64,000 bases of DNA from Ciona intestinalis (taxonomy: Eukaryota > Chordata > Ascidiacea > Phlebobranchia > Cionidae), in assembly GCF_000224145.3 (NCBI RefSeq), contig NC_020167.2:2282782-2346781 (forward strand). Direction: 5' to 3'. A program made the position numbers and the translations under genes. Every line of letters begins with the position of its first letter. Within the stretch, counting starts at the first letter, position 1. Shown in pieces: positions 12,901-25,194 of the stretch. The notes below the pieces were generated by a model. The model saw only the letters and a list, made by a program, of their open reading frames with translations, searched no databases and was not told where the DNA came from.

Positions 12901-15040
12901 TTTTATTTTATCGGCCAAGTCATAGCGGCATTCTTATTGTTCAATTACTGGCAGAACACTACATTAAGCTTTTTGTTGAAATAATTTAATGCAATCTTCA
13001 TTTTTTCAGAATTTACACTGCACTGTCAGATGCCACCTCTGACTTGCAAGAGAAACAAAATTACCTCAACAAAGCTTACAGTGTGGCAAAGGAAGGTTCG
13101 GACCCCATGCAGGAGGCCAAGGCTGCTCTGAAACTTGGGCAAAACTATGAGTTAATGAAAGATTCCGAAACAGCAATTGAAGTATGTGTTTTAGTTGTCA
13201 CTGTATATTTCGTGTTGCAGCCACATATACTACACTTGTTTCCAAAATGTTTTTTTTGCATTTATTTCTACACCTTTGCTGTATAGGTTGTAGTCATTCC
13301 AGTGAATGACACAAGTATACAACGTTGAACGTCGCTATGGAAACATATGCCAAAGGAGCTATTTTAGAAAATAAGTGGTCTATATATGACACCTGCATAA
13401 AACGTGCTAAACGTTTTGTTTAAAAAAACGGTCCATAATGTATTTATTTTAAGCTTAATAAAAATATGTCTTTCATATTACTCAATAAACCAAATAAACG
13501 TAAAATATTTTTGTTAATGTCTTCTGTTTCCATATACCAAGTTTCCACATATGTAACTTTGTGCTGTTTTTATTAACGCATTTCAGGACTTTTAGAACGT
13601 TATTTGAATGTCAGAATGTGTAACCAGAATACTCTGTTCCATATAGTACCTTAACCATTCCTTGGAAACCGCCCAAGATCTCCATGACAACGAGTTGATT
13701 GGTGAGGCTTGTGAAGCGCTTGCAAAGTCACATCAGACGCAGGGTAACGTCTCACGTTCTATCGAATGTTTGGAAATATTCGCCCAAACGTCACGTGACA
13801 GCGGACGGAAGACAGAGTTGGTGAACGCTTGCAACTGTCTTGGTGTTATCTACAATACCATGGTGGGCATAGTTTTTATTGCGTGTTATTTCAAGTTAGT
13901 ATTAGCATTTACTTATCTTGTTGTTGCCGTATGTGCTTGGGCAAGTTACTTCACGGTAATTGGCTCCCAGAAATGTAATCACCCACAAAGGTACATGTGT
14001 GGTAACTTGTAAGCGGGCACAAGCCACGTGTTATAACAACAGTCGTTTTCTGGCGACGCCAGGATAAATTAAGTTACATTACATACACAATTCAGAAGAA
14101 AATTTGCGTTATAAACTTTAATTTTGACTGTATGTAGGGCCACTACGACAATGCAGTAGATCATTTCACTTCGGCGTACCAAGTTTCCAACGAACTTGGC
14201 GAGTTAAGTGAGAAATCTGCCGTGCTGCTTGGTGTAGCACAAGGTAACGCGATGCTCAACGCATTCAAGCATAACATGGAGATTCCACGACGTCATATGA
14301 TGGACCGAATCATTGATTGGAAAAATGAAAGATGCAATGAATTTGGTAACCCGCTACCTACAGGTATAGTGGTATTTTTATGTAAAAAGGCACGACAGCA
14401 TTAATGCTATAAATGGCGCTTGGATGCTCGGCAGCGGGCATGAGTATCGTGTGAAATTTTTGTTTCAACCTGTAATGGCTTTTACCGCGAAGAAAACAAA
14501 GGAATATGTCTTATAGACTTAAATCTGTACAAAGAAATACGTGTAGGTTTATCTCTCCAATAGAGATATCTGTCTGAGATTTCCACTAATCCCATATCCA
14601 CATAGTGGACTACTGTCTTACACATATATAGTCACAGGTTGCGATCTAAATATTTATCATTTTTGTTTAATACATTGTGACGTTACATATGGTTTGTTAC
14701 GTCACTTTGTTACGACGATCACCATTGTGGGCGTATGTGTATATTCGAAATATACCAATACGGTAATTCCTTCAACCCAATGCTGCGTAATCGGTTCTCC
14801 AAACTGCCAGCGAAAAAATACAATCACACACAAAGTTGCATATGTGGTGACTGGTAAGATGGCACGAGGTGTACGAAACAGAACAGAATGTTATTATAAC
14901 ACCTGCGTTGCTACTGAAAAATATATTACATTCATTTATTTACAGTACACATGTCTCAACCACCGACCCCACCGAGAGTACCTGACCCTACAGAGCCGTT
15001 CCGTCAAGTTGAAGGCTCTGACCTCATTGTGACGGAGTGA
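9967..15040 (+). CDS. TTC29: Tetratricopeptide repeat protein 29 (axonemal)
   Basis: TTC29 is a TPR protein of motile cilia and sperm flagella; human loss causes flagellar defects and male infertility. Ten exons join in frame to 473 aa, against about 475 in human: 9967-10033, 10325-10442, 10999-11140, 11526-11607, 11952-12137, 12491-12608, 13010-13181, 13647-13862, 14138-14363, 14946-15040. The start MTTLP matches the human N-terminus. Diagnostic blocks are YRNSYKHN, CVEMLKEGFHKSF, KSLEEQSEKLD, AKEGSD and the TPR run through LGVIYN. The least certain junction is exon 2/3 (donor AT|GTATGA), chosen because it is the in-phase site that restores the conserved SK....YRNSY alignment. AATAAA follows at 15087-15092. 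Introns carry several SINE copies. It runs convergently towards POU4. Confidence 0.93.
10479..10660. repeat. ACCTTATTTG tandem units and G-rich inverted repeat in TTC29 intron 2
   Basis: Four near-copies of CACCTTATTTG run from 10479 to 10530. They lead into an inverted repeat with 22-nt arms (10524-10545 and 10622-10643, one mismatch). The 76-nt interior consists of TTAGGG-like units with several runs of three to five G. Confidence 0.75.
11202..11392 (-). repeat. tRNA-derived SINE, 3' body
   Basis: In TTC29 intron 3. Reverse complement of the body of the 31500-31810 copy, with the shared blocks ACACCTCGTG, GACAACCC and CCACTGGGTTGGAGCAA. The tRNA-like head is absent. Confidence 0.75.
12655..12862 (+). 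repeat. tRNA-derived SINE body, diverged
   Basis: In TTC29 intron 6. Shares GGGCAA, GTGGTC, GGGTTGTCCAAATT, CAGCCATA and GTGAGGTGTATGAAA with other copies. The head is not recognisable. Confidence 0.65.
13915..14090 (+). repeat. tRNA-derived SINE, internally deleted
   Basis: In TTC29 intron 8. Shows GGGCAAG, AATCACCCACAAAGGTACAT, AAGCGGGCAC and the 3' end AACAGTCGTTTTCTGGCGACGC. The middle (GGGTTGTC block) is missing. Confidence 0.7.
14705..14915 (+). repeat. tRNA-derived SINE body
   Basis: In TTC29 intron 9. Begins ACCATTGTGGGCGTATGTGT as in the full copy, then TTCAACCCAATG and the GATGGCACGAGGTGT block. The head and extreme 3' end are lost. Confidence 0.7.
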
Positions 15041-15086
15041 TGACGTCAGTTCGATAATTTTTATCACGATTTGAAACAAGAAATGG

Positions 15087-15092
15087 AATAAA
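15087..15092 (+). terminator. TTC29 polyadenylation signal
   Basis: AATAAA 47 bp after the TTC29 stop codon, at a usual distance for a compact 3' UTR. Confidence 0.7.
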
Positions 15093-18000
15093 GGCGGTTT
15101 ACTTAAATTTTGTCGCGAGGTGGCGCTGAGGAGTTATGCGATTTTTATTTTTTCCAGCTATTTTTATAATAAGCTCAATGGATAAGCTTTTAATACAATA
15201 TTTGTTAAGAACTTATCGTTTCTTGCGTTGGTGGAAAAATCGATTTGTAATACGGAATATCTGTATTTACTTAGGATATAGCCGACGCTATAGCCGTATA
15301 TATAGTGAACTTATATACCACATACAGATACACTTTTTTACTCATTTCCAAGCAAACCAAATGCTTTTATAGGATCAAACTTTTAAACTCAAGTTTGTTC
15401 ATCGTTAATTTGCGGGCGTGAGCTACATCCATAGATCGCTAGGTACTGGTATCGAATCCGCCAGGGCTCGAGGTCTCGAACTTCTAGCCAACACCATAGC
15501 CATTTTTAGACTTTCGTGGGCGATCTTTTCGTGTTGATTAAACATCATGCGGTGAGCAACAGGTGAAAACAACTTGACGCGGATGAATATTTTATCGGTA
15601 AGGTCGCACAGATGTTGATAGGGCATCAAATATTAATAACTTGCAAGCGGTTGATGCAGAGACGGGACGGCTCTCGGCTGCTGTTCTCCGCGCTTTTCCA
15701 ACTCGTCGTTGTTTCCGTCCCGAGATATACATCCGCGATCACGTGACGCCGAAATCGATCAGTATGAAATATTGATGAGCGAAATACGCGATGCTGCAGT
15801 GCACCAAGTCGATATGCATCTGCGAGGGCAATGGTAAAATTAACGGGGGCCCTGTTGACGCCAGCATACATAAGCCCCAGTTGTTAAATTACTTGCTTTC
15901 ATATTCTCCAGCGGTATTAGTCCTCCGATATGCTTATGGCAAACTGATGGTGGTCGAAAAACGCTAACGCCTCGCTTGAAAATATTTATATTTGACAATC
16001 CGAAAACATTTAAAACCTAATACAAAATCTATGAAACAGAATTCTGGCCCTTTTGTATATACGCTCTGCTTAACTGAACTTTCGCCTTATATGCTTTCTA
16101 CACTCACTTAGTTCGCCCCAAAACTATCAGGAGCGAATGAACAGATTCCACAGAATCCACTGCTGTTTAATTGGACAGATTGAAGCGCGAAAGAAAGTGG
16201 CAAAATGAACATTTAATATTTATTAAAGTTGTTCATGAATTCGAAATGAGCTCTGAATATTTTATAAAACATTAGCTCGATAAAATATTGAAGGCGACTT
16301 TCGGGTCTCTTTTTGTGGCACACATTCTTCGTCAGAAAGTCTTTGATCGGGGTGAGGAATGTATTGGTTTTGTCCTGAGAGTTCATGACTAAATGTCTGT
16401 TAAAATATCGTCTAATCTTCTTTTAGTGCTATTTCAGGCTTACAGGTTTGTTGTAAAGATTACATGTTACAATTATAGCTTTTACCGTAAGCGGGCGTAA
16501 GGATTAAAACTTGGATATATTGCGACGGTGTGGACTTGAACCCGGAACCCCTGGAGTGCCGACTTCGTAGAGCGATTAACTTCCAGCTGAAGATGATCGT
16601 GTTAGTGCCACGTGACCAGCGCGTGCCGTCTGCCATCGTTGCCCTGAGGCCCCTTGCGCAAAACAGACGCCCCCGCGACCGTGACGTCACGATTTAAATC
16701 GCCGTCGAACGTAAAGTTTAAATTCTTCCGACATCTGCCGCTTGCACAAGGTGTATTGTGACGACAGTAATCGCGGTCGCTGCGGCATTTGTCCTGTCAT
16801 AATCCTGTCTTTCCGGTTGCCATGCGGTGGACGACTTCTGTTCCACGCATCCGTTTCATAATCTCGTACATCATTGGACTCCGACCTTTTTGACTCGTAC
16901 ACATAAGAGCGGCGAGCGAATTTTCGTGTGGGCGCGAAATTACATACAAATTATATACACGGGAGCGGGGAATATTGGATTTTAATAACACCCCAAGAAC
17001 ATATTGTACTGCACCGAATAAAAGCTGGGTCGAATACTTCAAAGGTTGGCAGCAGGTGACCTCACAGTGATTGTTGCGTCATAAACGAGCTAACTACGTG
17101 TAATAACGGCTCGAAATAATTTTCGAATGTGTTTCGGGGCTCGTAAACAAATCCTGCGCGATCCTTTAGCGACGGGCGCCCAAAGGAAAATAGCCGCCGT
17201 CCAAATCGGGAATTGGCGACTACAAAGACTGGTTGATCCCTCGACAAAGCGAGCAGGTTTCAATTGGCGGGCTAACCTGCTGCCGAAAACTTTGACGAGA
17301 AAAGTTCCATCGCGCGTTCGTTTCAAGCCGCCATATTACTATGGGTATTGTGACGTAATAAAGGTGGGCGGTTAGAAGTTCGCGCGTTTCGTAATTTCCG
17401 GGTATATTTTCTGCGTCGCATTTTCTTTACTTGTCGACCGCTTTAACCTGGGCGGCATTAGAGCCTGGGCACCCGTTCTTAATGCGTTTGTGACGTCATA
17501 ATGGAGAGATCGTTACTAATGGGATGAGAGTAATCGATTTTGTTTGGTCACAATGACAGATTTTCGAAAGACAAAATTTCGACGTCGCTTTTGCGAATGC
17601 ATCCGGGAATCGTAAATTCCGCGTCAGACCAATTTGTTGTTTGTCTCTGTAATGGAGAATACCTTTTATTCGATTTATGTGCATTGAGCCACGCGAAATA
17701 GTCTCAAAATGGTGAACCTGTACTCATGTTTACTCTATTCTGTTAACTACTTTGGTACTTTAACTTCGAAAAAATTAGTACTATATATAAATTTCTTACC
17801 GACCCGTCGTATTATTCGTTTACGTTTCTATAGTTTTAATACCCGGACATCGGGACGAAAATTCGGCGGGAAATTCGCTCAAAAAGCCGGCGTCGCTTTG
17901 GCTTGCGAACCGAGGCCGCTTTCGGTGGCTGGAGAAATAAATTAGTAATGAGAGAAGGTAAAATACACCGAGTCGTTAATATTTCATTTTTTAATGAATT

Positions 18001-18880
18001 ATTCAACCCGTGCAAGTGGTGATAATTTGCTTGCAGTTGAATATTTATGAACTACTTTACTCAATCGCTCTTTTGAATATTTTATTAGGCGTCGAACAGC
18101 GCCGCTGTAATGCAGCTGCGGCGTTGAGCCATTTCGTATCAATTTTAACATCGCCCACCAAGTCTACCTTGATGATAAATAAGCCGATATATTGCCAACT
18201 TTTTATATTAAATTTGCGTAAATTCCGTTTATGCTTTAAATTAATTTTTAGTGTTTGTACCACAGAAATGTGAACACCGTATTTGCCCAATCATATTTTT
18301 ACCCACATTTTTAAGTATTGGTTAATTTAAGAAGGTTATCTCGATACTGACTTGTCGATACACCTGATAATACAATGTTGTGTAATGTCTATACGGTGCG
18401 TAGTTTTCAATTGCATTTACGTAATTTCATAAAAAGTGAACCCACATACAAAAACAAACATTTGGCATGAAATGGTATCATGCAAAATACTCGGGCCAAC
18501 TACTGAATTGCCCAAGGCCCGGGCACGTGGCAGAAGATTAAATTATGTAATGGCTTTTTGCTGGCAAACAGCTGCCTTGGAAACACGAGTGAAGCGCAAG
18601 ACGCAGCGGGAGACAGAAAACGCCTCCATATATTTTATGGCTTATTAGATTTTTCTCTAAAATACATTTTCCTACACTGAGTATCAATGCTGTTGATGTA
18701 AGTGATACAACTTGTACCGTATGGCTTACTGTGGTTTCTGTTGAAGTTAAACCGTATCGAGCCCCACTACATTCTTTAGCATCCGAAATACATAAAACCC
18801 TGCTATAGCATATATATGCCTGTGTGTTTTGATTTTAACAGTCCAAGAGTATATGCTCGCCGATTAAGAAATGCGGAAAA
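15093..18880. other. Gene-free region between convergent TTC29 and POU4
   Basis: No supported gene. Open frames are short and overlap on opposite strands. It contains TGACGTCA at 16682-16689 and 17491-17498 and a TGACGTAATAAAGG motif near 17350. A tRNA-like fragment lies near 16535-16600 on the minus strand. Regulatory content is possible but not shown. Confidence 0.5.
16535..16600 (-). repeat. Degenerate tRNA-like fragment
   Basis: Read on the minus strand, GGGTTCCGGGTTCAAGTCC is a good B box (T-arm). The 5' half does not fold into a D-arm and no matching acceptor strand was found, so this is a tRNA relic or SINE head, not a functional tRNA. Confidence 0.35.
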
Positions 18881-18895
18881 TTATTGACAAAATAT

Positions 18896-18901
18896 TTTAT
18901 T
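18896..18901 (-). terminator. POU4 polyadenylation signal (candidate)
   Basis: AATAAA on the minus strand, about 350 bp beyond the POU4 stop codon. It is the first such signal downstream. Confidence 0.5.
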
Positions 18902-19253
18902 GCATCGAGGAACTGAATAGAAACTTGAAGTCGACCTCGCACCGAAATTGAAGAAACAAGAAGAAGTGAAAAGTGCAAAGAAAGTATTTACATAAGCAAG
19001 GTTAATTTGTAGGTATCTGCAGTGTACGAAACGAATTAGATACCACACTGCAGAGCGCACATTGGTAAACGAAGAACATAGGTCTATCACAGCGTAATCA
19101 ATGTCTCTAAATCGACACGGCTCCAGGTGCATTGAAAAAATATACGAAATGTCAGTCGATCTCGGATAGGGCAGTGTTGAAGGTGCAGTACGTTTTATGG
19201 GATGGTGCAAAGCAATTGTGCTGTCGAATGCATTGAAGAGGTCACAGCATATT

Positions 19254-21618
19254 CTACATAATCACGTCCTGAAATATTAAATAAATAAACTTAGTTTCAC
19301 AGACATGGCAAATATTTGAAGTAGAACAATTAAAGTTTTTTTTATACGAACACCTACCCCATTAAATGCTGAAAATTTCATTCTCTTTTGTTTCTGCCTT
19401 TGATTGCAAAACCACACACGCACGACGTTTTTCTTTAAGTCGAGCTTTTCCGCGATTGCAGCGATTTTCTCAGACGAAGGTCGGGGCTGGAAAGACAACA
19501 ATAATTTTACAACTGTTTGAAATGATATCCACACGAGCAAGTCTAATTTTAATACAAGAAACGTCTCAATACTAAACCGACCTCCACCATTTTAAGTGAT
19601 AGTTGTACACAAGCTAGATATACAAACACAACAACAAACATTGCGCTACCAACCTGCACGGCGAAGTAAGCCTCCAACGAACGTTTCTCCGGAGCAGCGA
19701 TGGAAGTTCTTTTTCTCTTCTTTTCTCCCATAGCAGCATTCTCCATCTTCCTCCTGTGCTCTTCCTCCGCTTTTTCTAACCACGTGATCAAGATTGGTTT
19801 CAAGGCGACCATGTTGTTGTGACTGAGTGTCAAGGACTCAAACCTGTGCACACAACTTTATATTAAGCACATTATACTTCATTGGCTACTTATTTAGTGG
19901 ATAGTAGGCAATAATAACATATATATGCGGTTATACATGCTATTTTTACGAACCTGCAAATTGTGCTTTGGCTCAGCGATCCAACACCCGGTAGCTTGAG
20001 GTTGGCAAGAGCTTGCCCAACATCATTCTGCGTCACTCCAAGTTTAATGCGTCGCTGCTTGAATCTGAAACAATATTGATCCTGGGTAAGTGGCTGTCGG
20101 GTCAATGCTGATATATTTCTTGGCGTTCCTCACATTACGTCATCCACATGACGTCATAATTAGGTAATTCCCGCTGCCTTACCTTTCTGCGAAGGCTTCT
20201 AGTTCACGGGGATCGGCGTCGTACTCGTTGGAGGTAAAACTTGGCACGCTTGGCGGAGGGGAGCCTGTCACAAAGACATTTGTTACGTCATCATCCCATT
20301 GATCACGTGGTGTAGTGCAGCCAGACCCATATTTACCGGCTTGGGTGATGATTGGTGCAGAGATGGGCGTGACTGATACAGTCGAGTGCATTGCTGATGA
20401 CGTAGGATGGAAATGATTCGGGGGGTTGTAGGTTGGGGCGGGGTGGGTGATGTAATGGGGCTGTGACGTCACGTCTGACGTCATCATCACCGACGAGTTA
20501 AATGTTGGCGGTTGATAAGTTGGAAGGCCACTGTAACAAAATCATGTTCATAATTCCTTTTATTTAATATAATAAGTGGTAATTGTCATGACAACGCACC
20601 AGTGAGAAGACCCAAGTTGGTCGATGACGTCACTGCTGTCAAGACTTGTTTGCAGCGCCGCTGAGTGGTGGAAAGCGGGTGGAGGGTGCATTGAACTGTA
20701 AACTGTATAAAGAATATTTGATGTCAAAATTTCAATTTTAAAATAGGTAAGTTCTGGGTGATCTATGTAGTTCAATGTTGTCATTCTTACCTGGTGGTGG
20801 TACGGCTGATGTTGTGTGTTGTTGCGTAACGTAGTGGGGGGCTGGGGGGTAATAACTGTGGTTGGTCGGTTCGGGTTTAAACTGACTTTTTCCGGGATAT
20901 TCTACAGCGGCCAACGCTTCGGCCTGGCGAGCAAGAAAACTCTCATCGAATCCAGCAAACAGATTGCCCTGTCGAGAAAAATGTCATTTTATTTCTAATG
21001 CATAAATCGCGTATTATAATATCTACAGCGGCCCATATTATCGTGAGAAAGCTTGCAGACATGAGCTGCAGCTGTTTTGTGACGTTAAGTACAAGTTTCC
21101 ATCCGACTCGGGCGAGGCCGGTTGTTTGTCTTTATACTTTGTCCCGGTTTTCCGATTTCACGATCATTACTCGCTTATGACAGGCGCGCCATTTTGTTGC
21201 CAAGCAGGCAGATGCGACATAATCACCGTGTCCGACGCAACATGTAATTAAAATATGTCGCGAAATCATAATTTCATCAAAGTCTGAACGAACCTTGTAC
21301 CAAAGTCGTAAAAAAGCAAACCTTACGTATTAATATTTGTAGAAATACGAGCATTACGAAACTTTACCTTGTAAAAATGCGGAAACACAGTTCCGCAACA
21401 CAGAAATATTTCTTGTCGTGTAAAATAGTTTAATAGAACATTAATATACTTACGGAATATGCCACTGGCGATGCCATGCAGTGTCGACGGACGGCATCTG
21501 CAGCGTTATGAAGCGGGGCGTATTTCTGTTCACCGTAACTTGTATTGAGTGGTGTCATTGTAGTAGGTGGTGAAGGAGGGCGGTGGTGATGGTGTGGAGC
21601 AAGCATGTTAGTAAACAT
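19254..21618 (-). CDS. POU4: POU class 4 homeodomain transcription factor (Brn3)
   Basis: Class IV POU factors specify sensory and other neurons. Eight exons give 412 aa in frame: 21454-21618, 20791-20968, 20600-20702, 20183-20530, 19954-20064, 19654-19843, 19358-19486, 19254-19268. Exon 1 carries the POU-IV box ([16 protein letters not shown]), continued by [18 protein letters not shown] in exon 2. The POU-specific domain starts near residue 252 ([20 protein letters not shown]) and ends with [15 protein letters not shown]. The homeodomain (residues ~345-404) holds [18 protein letters not shown] and the recognition helix [15 protein letters not shown]; both match POU4F1 almost residue for residue. 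The start at 21618 is the only in-frame ATG before the box besides 21606. The final exon adds only DVIM; if the last intron is retained, a longer tail is read to a stop at 19277. Class IV identity is certain. Confidence 0.95.
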
Positions 21619-23661
21619 ATCGTATCAAAAAATATACAATAAGTCTGTATACAGCTTTTGCCTATAGATAATAATATGAACGTGAGTCTATATTGCATTG
21701 AAACTGTCGTGGCAAAAATTCGATTGATTCCTGTTGTAGCCTTACTTGTTCTGTTCTATTATTTTCACTTGTATAACTTTCACAATTTAACGACTTTCTT
21801 TATAAAAATGAATAATTAATCCACACCACTTGCATGGGGTGCGAAGGCAAACTTGCCACAAATTGCATTAATTTCTAATGAATTAACTCGAGTGCGACGA
21901 AAAGTTTGCTAAAATATTAATATTTTATAAAATCTCAACTCTCCTAGGACCAAATCGTTTAATGAATAATTCAACCCGAACTCTAGCGAGCACAACACTG
22001 AAATGAAACCTATGGTTCTACCACGACCGCCCATCGTGCGCCTTCCTTTCTCTCTGCCTTGCTACGTAATAATCGTTGCATTGTGTCATCTGGTTCTCCG
22101 GACGGGCGGGTTGGGTGTCACGTGCCCAGGTGTCTCTGACGTCACCACTATCCATCCGTCGAGCGGATTTTTCAAGAAAATACCGGAACTTTCGAAACCG
22201 GGTATCAAGGTGGAATGAGCATCAAATATTCAATACCTTGAAAAACTTGCTTAATAATCAATCACTGCGAGCACCGTGGCTTCCTATAAACTGCGCAGCC
22301 ACTGAATACGTGTTCCTTTACCCCCAAATCGATTGAGACTTTTCTTGCAAACATGAACTTGAGTATTTAAGGTTCCCAAACAGAGGCGGTATGATTCATT
22401 TTGTCGGAGCTGACGGGGTTAGGGTATATTTACACGCGACAGATGCGTCGTGCGGCGAATTTATGAATATTTCGCGGCTAATTATCGCCGAACCTCTGCC
22501 TTTAATGGAAGATAGAGAGTGATCAAAAATCGATGACAGAAACCAAGTAACAGATGCGTTTTGTAATCTCGAATTGTGTGGCCAGTCCCGGAGAAAAGTT
22601 ACACAAAGCGGTCATCAGATTATGACTGGTTGAAATCGGATTTTGTCCGGCGTTTGATAAAGGAGGAAAAAGTGTTCCCTCTATCCAAGGAATCGTTGAT
22701 ATCTTCATTAAATATAGAGGAGTGTGGGAATTCATGAATTTCTGATGCCGTTTCATTCATTAAATATTTAATTTTACGCACATTGTATCGGCGCAATGTT
22801 GTCAAGTCGGACACACGTATAATTGCCAACAACGAAAATTTTCCTATAGGTATATTTATGTTTACGCAAAAATAGAAATTTTCGCAAAAATTTCAAGTGT
22901 AATATTTAAAAAAGTTCAAGGAAATATTTATTACACTGCACAACTTAGTCGCCATTTTGTTCCATAAAATATAAGCAATTGTATCTTTTTATAAGTTCTA
23001 CTGCAATGTCAGTCAAAAAATCGAAGTGGTAAAATTTTGGAATTGGACACCATTGCCAATATCGTCGCCAACTTATAGTTTTTGTTTGATTTTTTTCACA
23101 GTGACGAGGCTTGCGTGAGTACGATGTCCGTAGCTCAGCGTGACGAGAGAAACACAACATTCTTTTCTTTTGTGAGGACACAAAGGACACGCGACCTTCC
23201 TAATTTCGATCTCGATTAATTATTCATTAAGTCACGTGGCGGGCAAAAGTGTAAAGCTACAGCAGTCGCGGAGAAGACCCCCGTTTTGTGGAACGAACCC
23301 AAAACGATATTACAGCGCGACAAACGTGAACAACACACTCGGATGCTGTTTTTAGGTTTCGCTGACGTTGTGACAGCGACGTCAAGCGAAGTGTTGGCAT
23401 GGGTCAACTGACAAAAGTTCCCCCGCCATGCTAGAAATCCCATTTATCACATCGACAGCAAACGTAATATTCAGTTTGCTTGTTTATTGTTAGTGTTTTG
23501 TTAAAGGTTTCCTATAACGAAAATGATAGATTTAATTTTTTTGCATAAAAAAAACGGTAGATTTGTTGTTTTTGATATTATATCGACCTTGGCAGAAGAT
23601 ATAACTGATATCACTGTAAAAATAAAACATAGAAAACGGCACGACGACCTGTAAACAATAA
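21619..23661. other. Upstream region of POU4, no gene seen
   Basis: Likely 5' UTR and promoter of POU4 at its left end. Contains TGACGTCA at 22137-22144, about 520 bp upstream of the POU4 start. Small open frames show no family signature. Confidence 0.45.
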
Positions 23662-23853
23662 TATAGTACTGTGAGGGAAGACGGGACACCTTAAGCACAT
23701 AATTTCCAAACATTCTGATCACGTTTTAAGCAATTAACAACGGTCTATGGGAGTTGTGAGGATAAGATTAATTCTTTGATTGTTCTAAGTTTACTTCTAA
23801 ATATGACAAGAAAATAGAATGAAAATGTGTCCCTTTCTCCCCTACCCACTATA
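23662..23853 (+). mobile_element. Inverted-repeat MITE, copy 1
   Basis: Ends TATAGTACTGTGAGGGAAG and the reverse-complementary CTACCCACTATA. The interior has GCACATAA, AACAATTAACAACGG-like and GTTTACT blocks shared by all copies. Non-coding and non-autonomous; the outer TATA suggests TA target sites. Confidence 0.8.
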
Positions 23854-24799
23854 AATTTATTTTCGCCATTCACTTGTAGTATGCTTTTTTGAAATTTTCT
23901 TCTTGGTTTCACCTCTATTTTTCTATCTCTGACTCGTGAGCGCCAAAGCGCGGCAATGGAAAATATTCTAACACGCCCCTTGGGTATATTGACAAACGCC
24001 AGTTATATATTAATGTAAATGTAACCTTACCAATTATCATGCATTACATATGGCACGGCCAAGTGACTGATCTATGCTTATAAACATTAAGCGAATTCAG
24101 TCTCAAATTAAAAAAACTGCTGATTAAAACTAAAGTAAATGTGTTCTCGGTTCGGTTAATAAAACTATAGGAACGCTGATATAGCCATTTTTATACAAAA
24201 CATAACCATTTGAATCACATAGTGACGAATTCCTATACAATTCACCCTAAAAAAAATTTGAAAAAAAACCATGAGGCTTCACTAAAAGGCAAATTGAAAT
24301 CGATCATCTGTTGCAACATTCATCGATTGAAAATTACAAAAAACAGCCTTGAAACTTTTGTGAAAGCTTTGTCAAAGTTCAGAATTTACCAAATTGAGTT
24401 TTAAATAAAAATCTTCGTTCACTTTGTAAATGGAGCAAGCAGGAAGGTTAGGAGAATGTATCAGATTTAAGTTGCTTTATAATTTGGCTGCAGTATTTTT
24501 AGTTTTGCAGAGCAACTGGACTTACAGAGACTTGTAGGGTTTCTCTATAATTTTATTTGTTTCAATTCTCAAAGATAAGTCTCTAGTTAAATTACCACCG
24601 CCGTGTTTGGTTTAAGATAAGGATTCACACACTTAACTTCGGCAATACCTTTACAATGTACATATTACGCTGCGTCGAACATGCATATTACTGATTAGGT
24701 AAACTTAATATACAAATTCAGGCACCACCAGCGCTTAAATTATACTGAAGTACCGGACTGTACTAGATTTCCCAGTATTGTGATATGGCTTATTCTTTA

Positions 24800-24995
24800 T
24801 ATAGTAGGGGGGGGGGAAGATGGAACTTAGCGCATAATATCCAGATATCCTTATCGTGTTTTAAACAATTAACAACGGTCTATGAGAGTCATGAGGACAT
24901 AGTTTCACATTTCTTTGAATGTTCTTTGTTTACTACTAAATGGGACAAGAAAACGGAGTTAAAAGTGTTCCATCTTCCCCCATCCTACTGCGTAT
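24800..24995 (+). mobile_element. Inverted-repeat MITE, copy 2
   Basis: Ends TATAGTAGGGGGGGGGAAG and CTTCCCCCATCCTACTG, with the family interior. It sits directly before copy 3 in the same orientation. Confidence 0.85.
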
Positions 24996-24997
24996 AT

Positions 24998-25194
24998 ATA
25001 GTAATGTGGGGGAAGACGGGACACCTTTAGCACACAACATCCAAGTATCCTGATTGTGTTTTAAACAATTAACAACGGTCTATGTGAGTCGTGAGGGTAT
25101 ATAGTTTTATAATTATTTGAATGTTCTTTGTTTATTACCAAATAGAACAAGGAAATGTGATTAAAAAGAGTCCCATTTCCCCCACCCTACTGTA
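24998..25194 (+). mobile_element. Inverted-repeat MITE, copy 3
   Basis: Ends TATAGTAATGTGGGGGAAG and CCCCCACCCTACTGTA. It abuts copy 2 head to tail with only a few TA-rich bases between. Confidence 0.85.

Noticed and set aside
18881-19210. 109-codon minus-strand frame below POU4
   Set aside because: It lies in the POU4 3' UTR, before the AATAAA signal, and cannot be joined in phase to the homeodomain exon.
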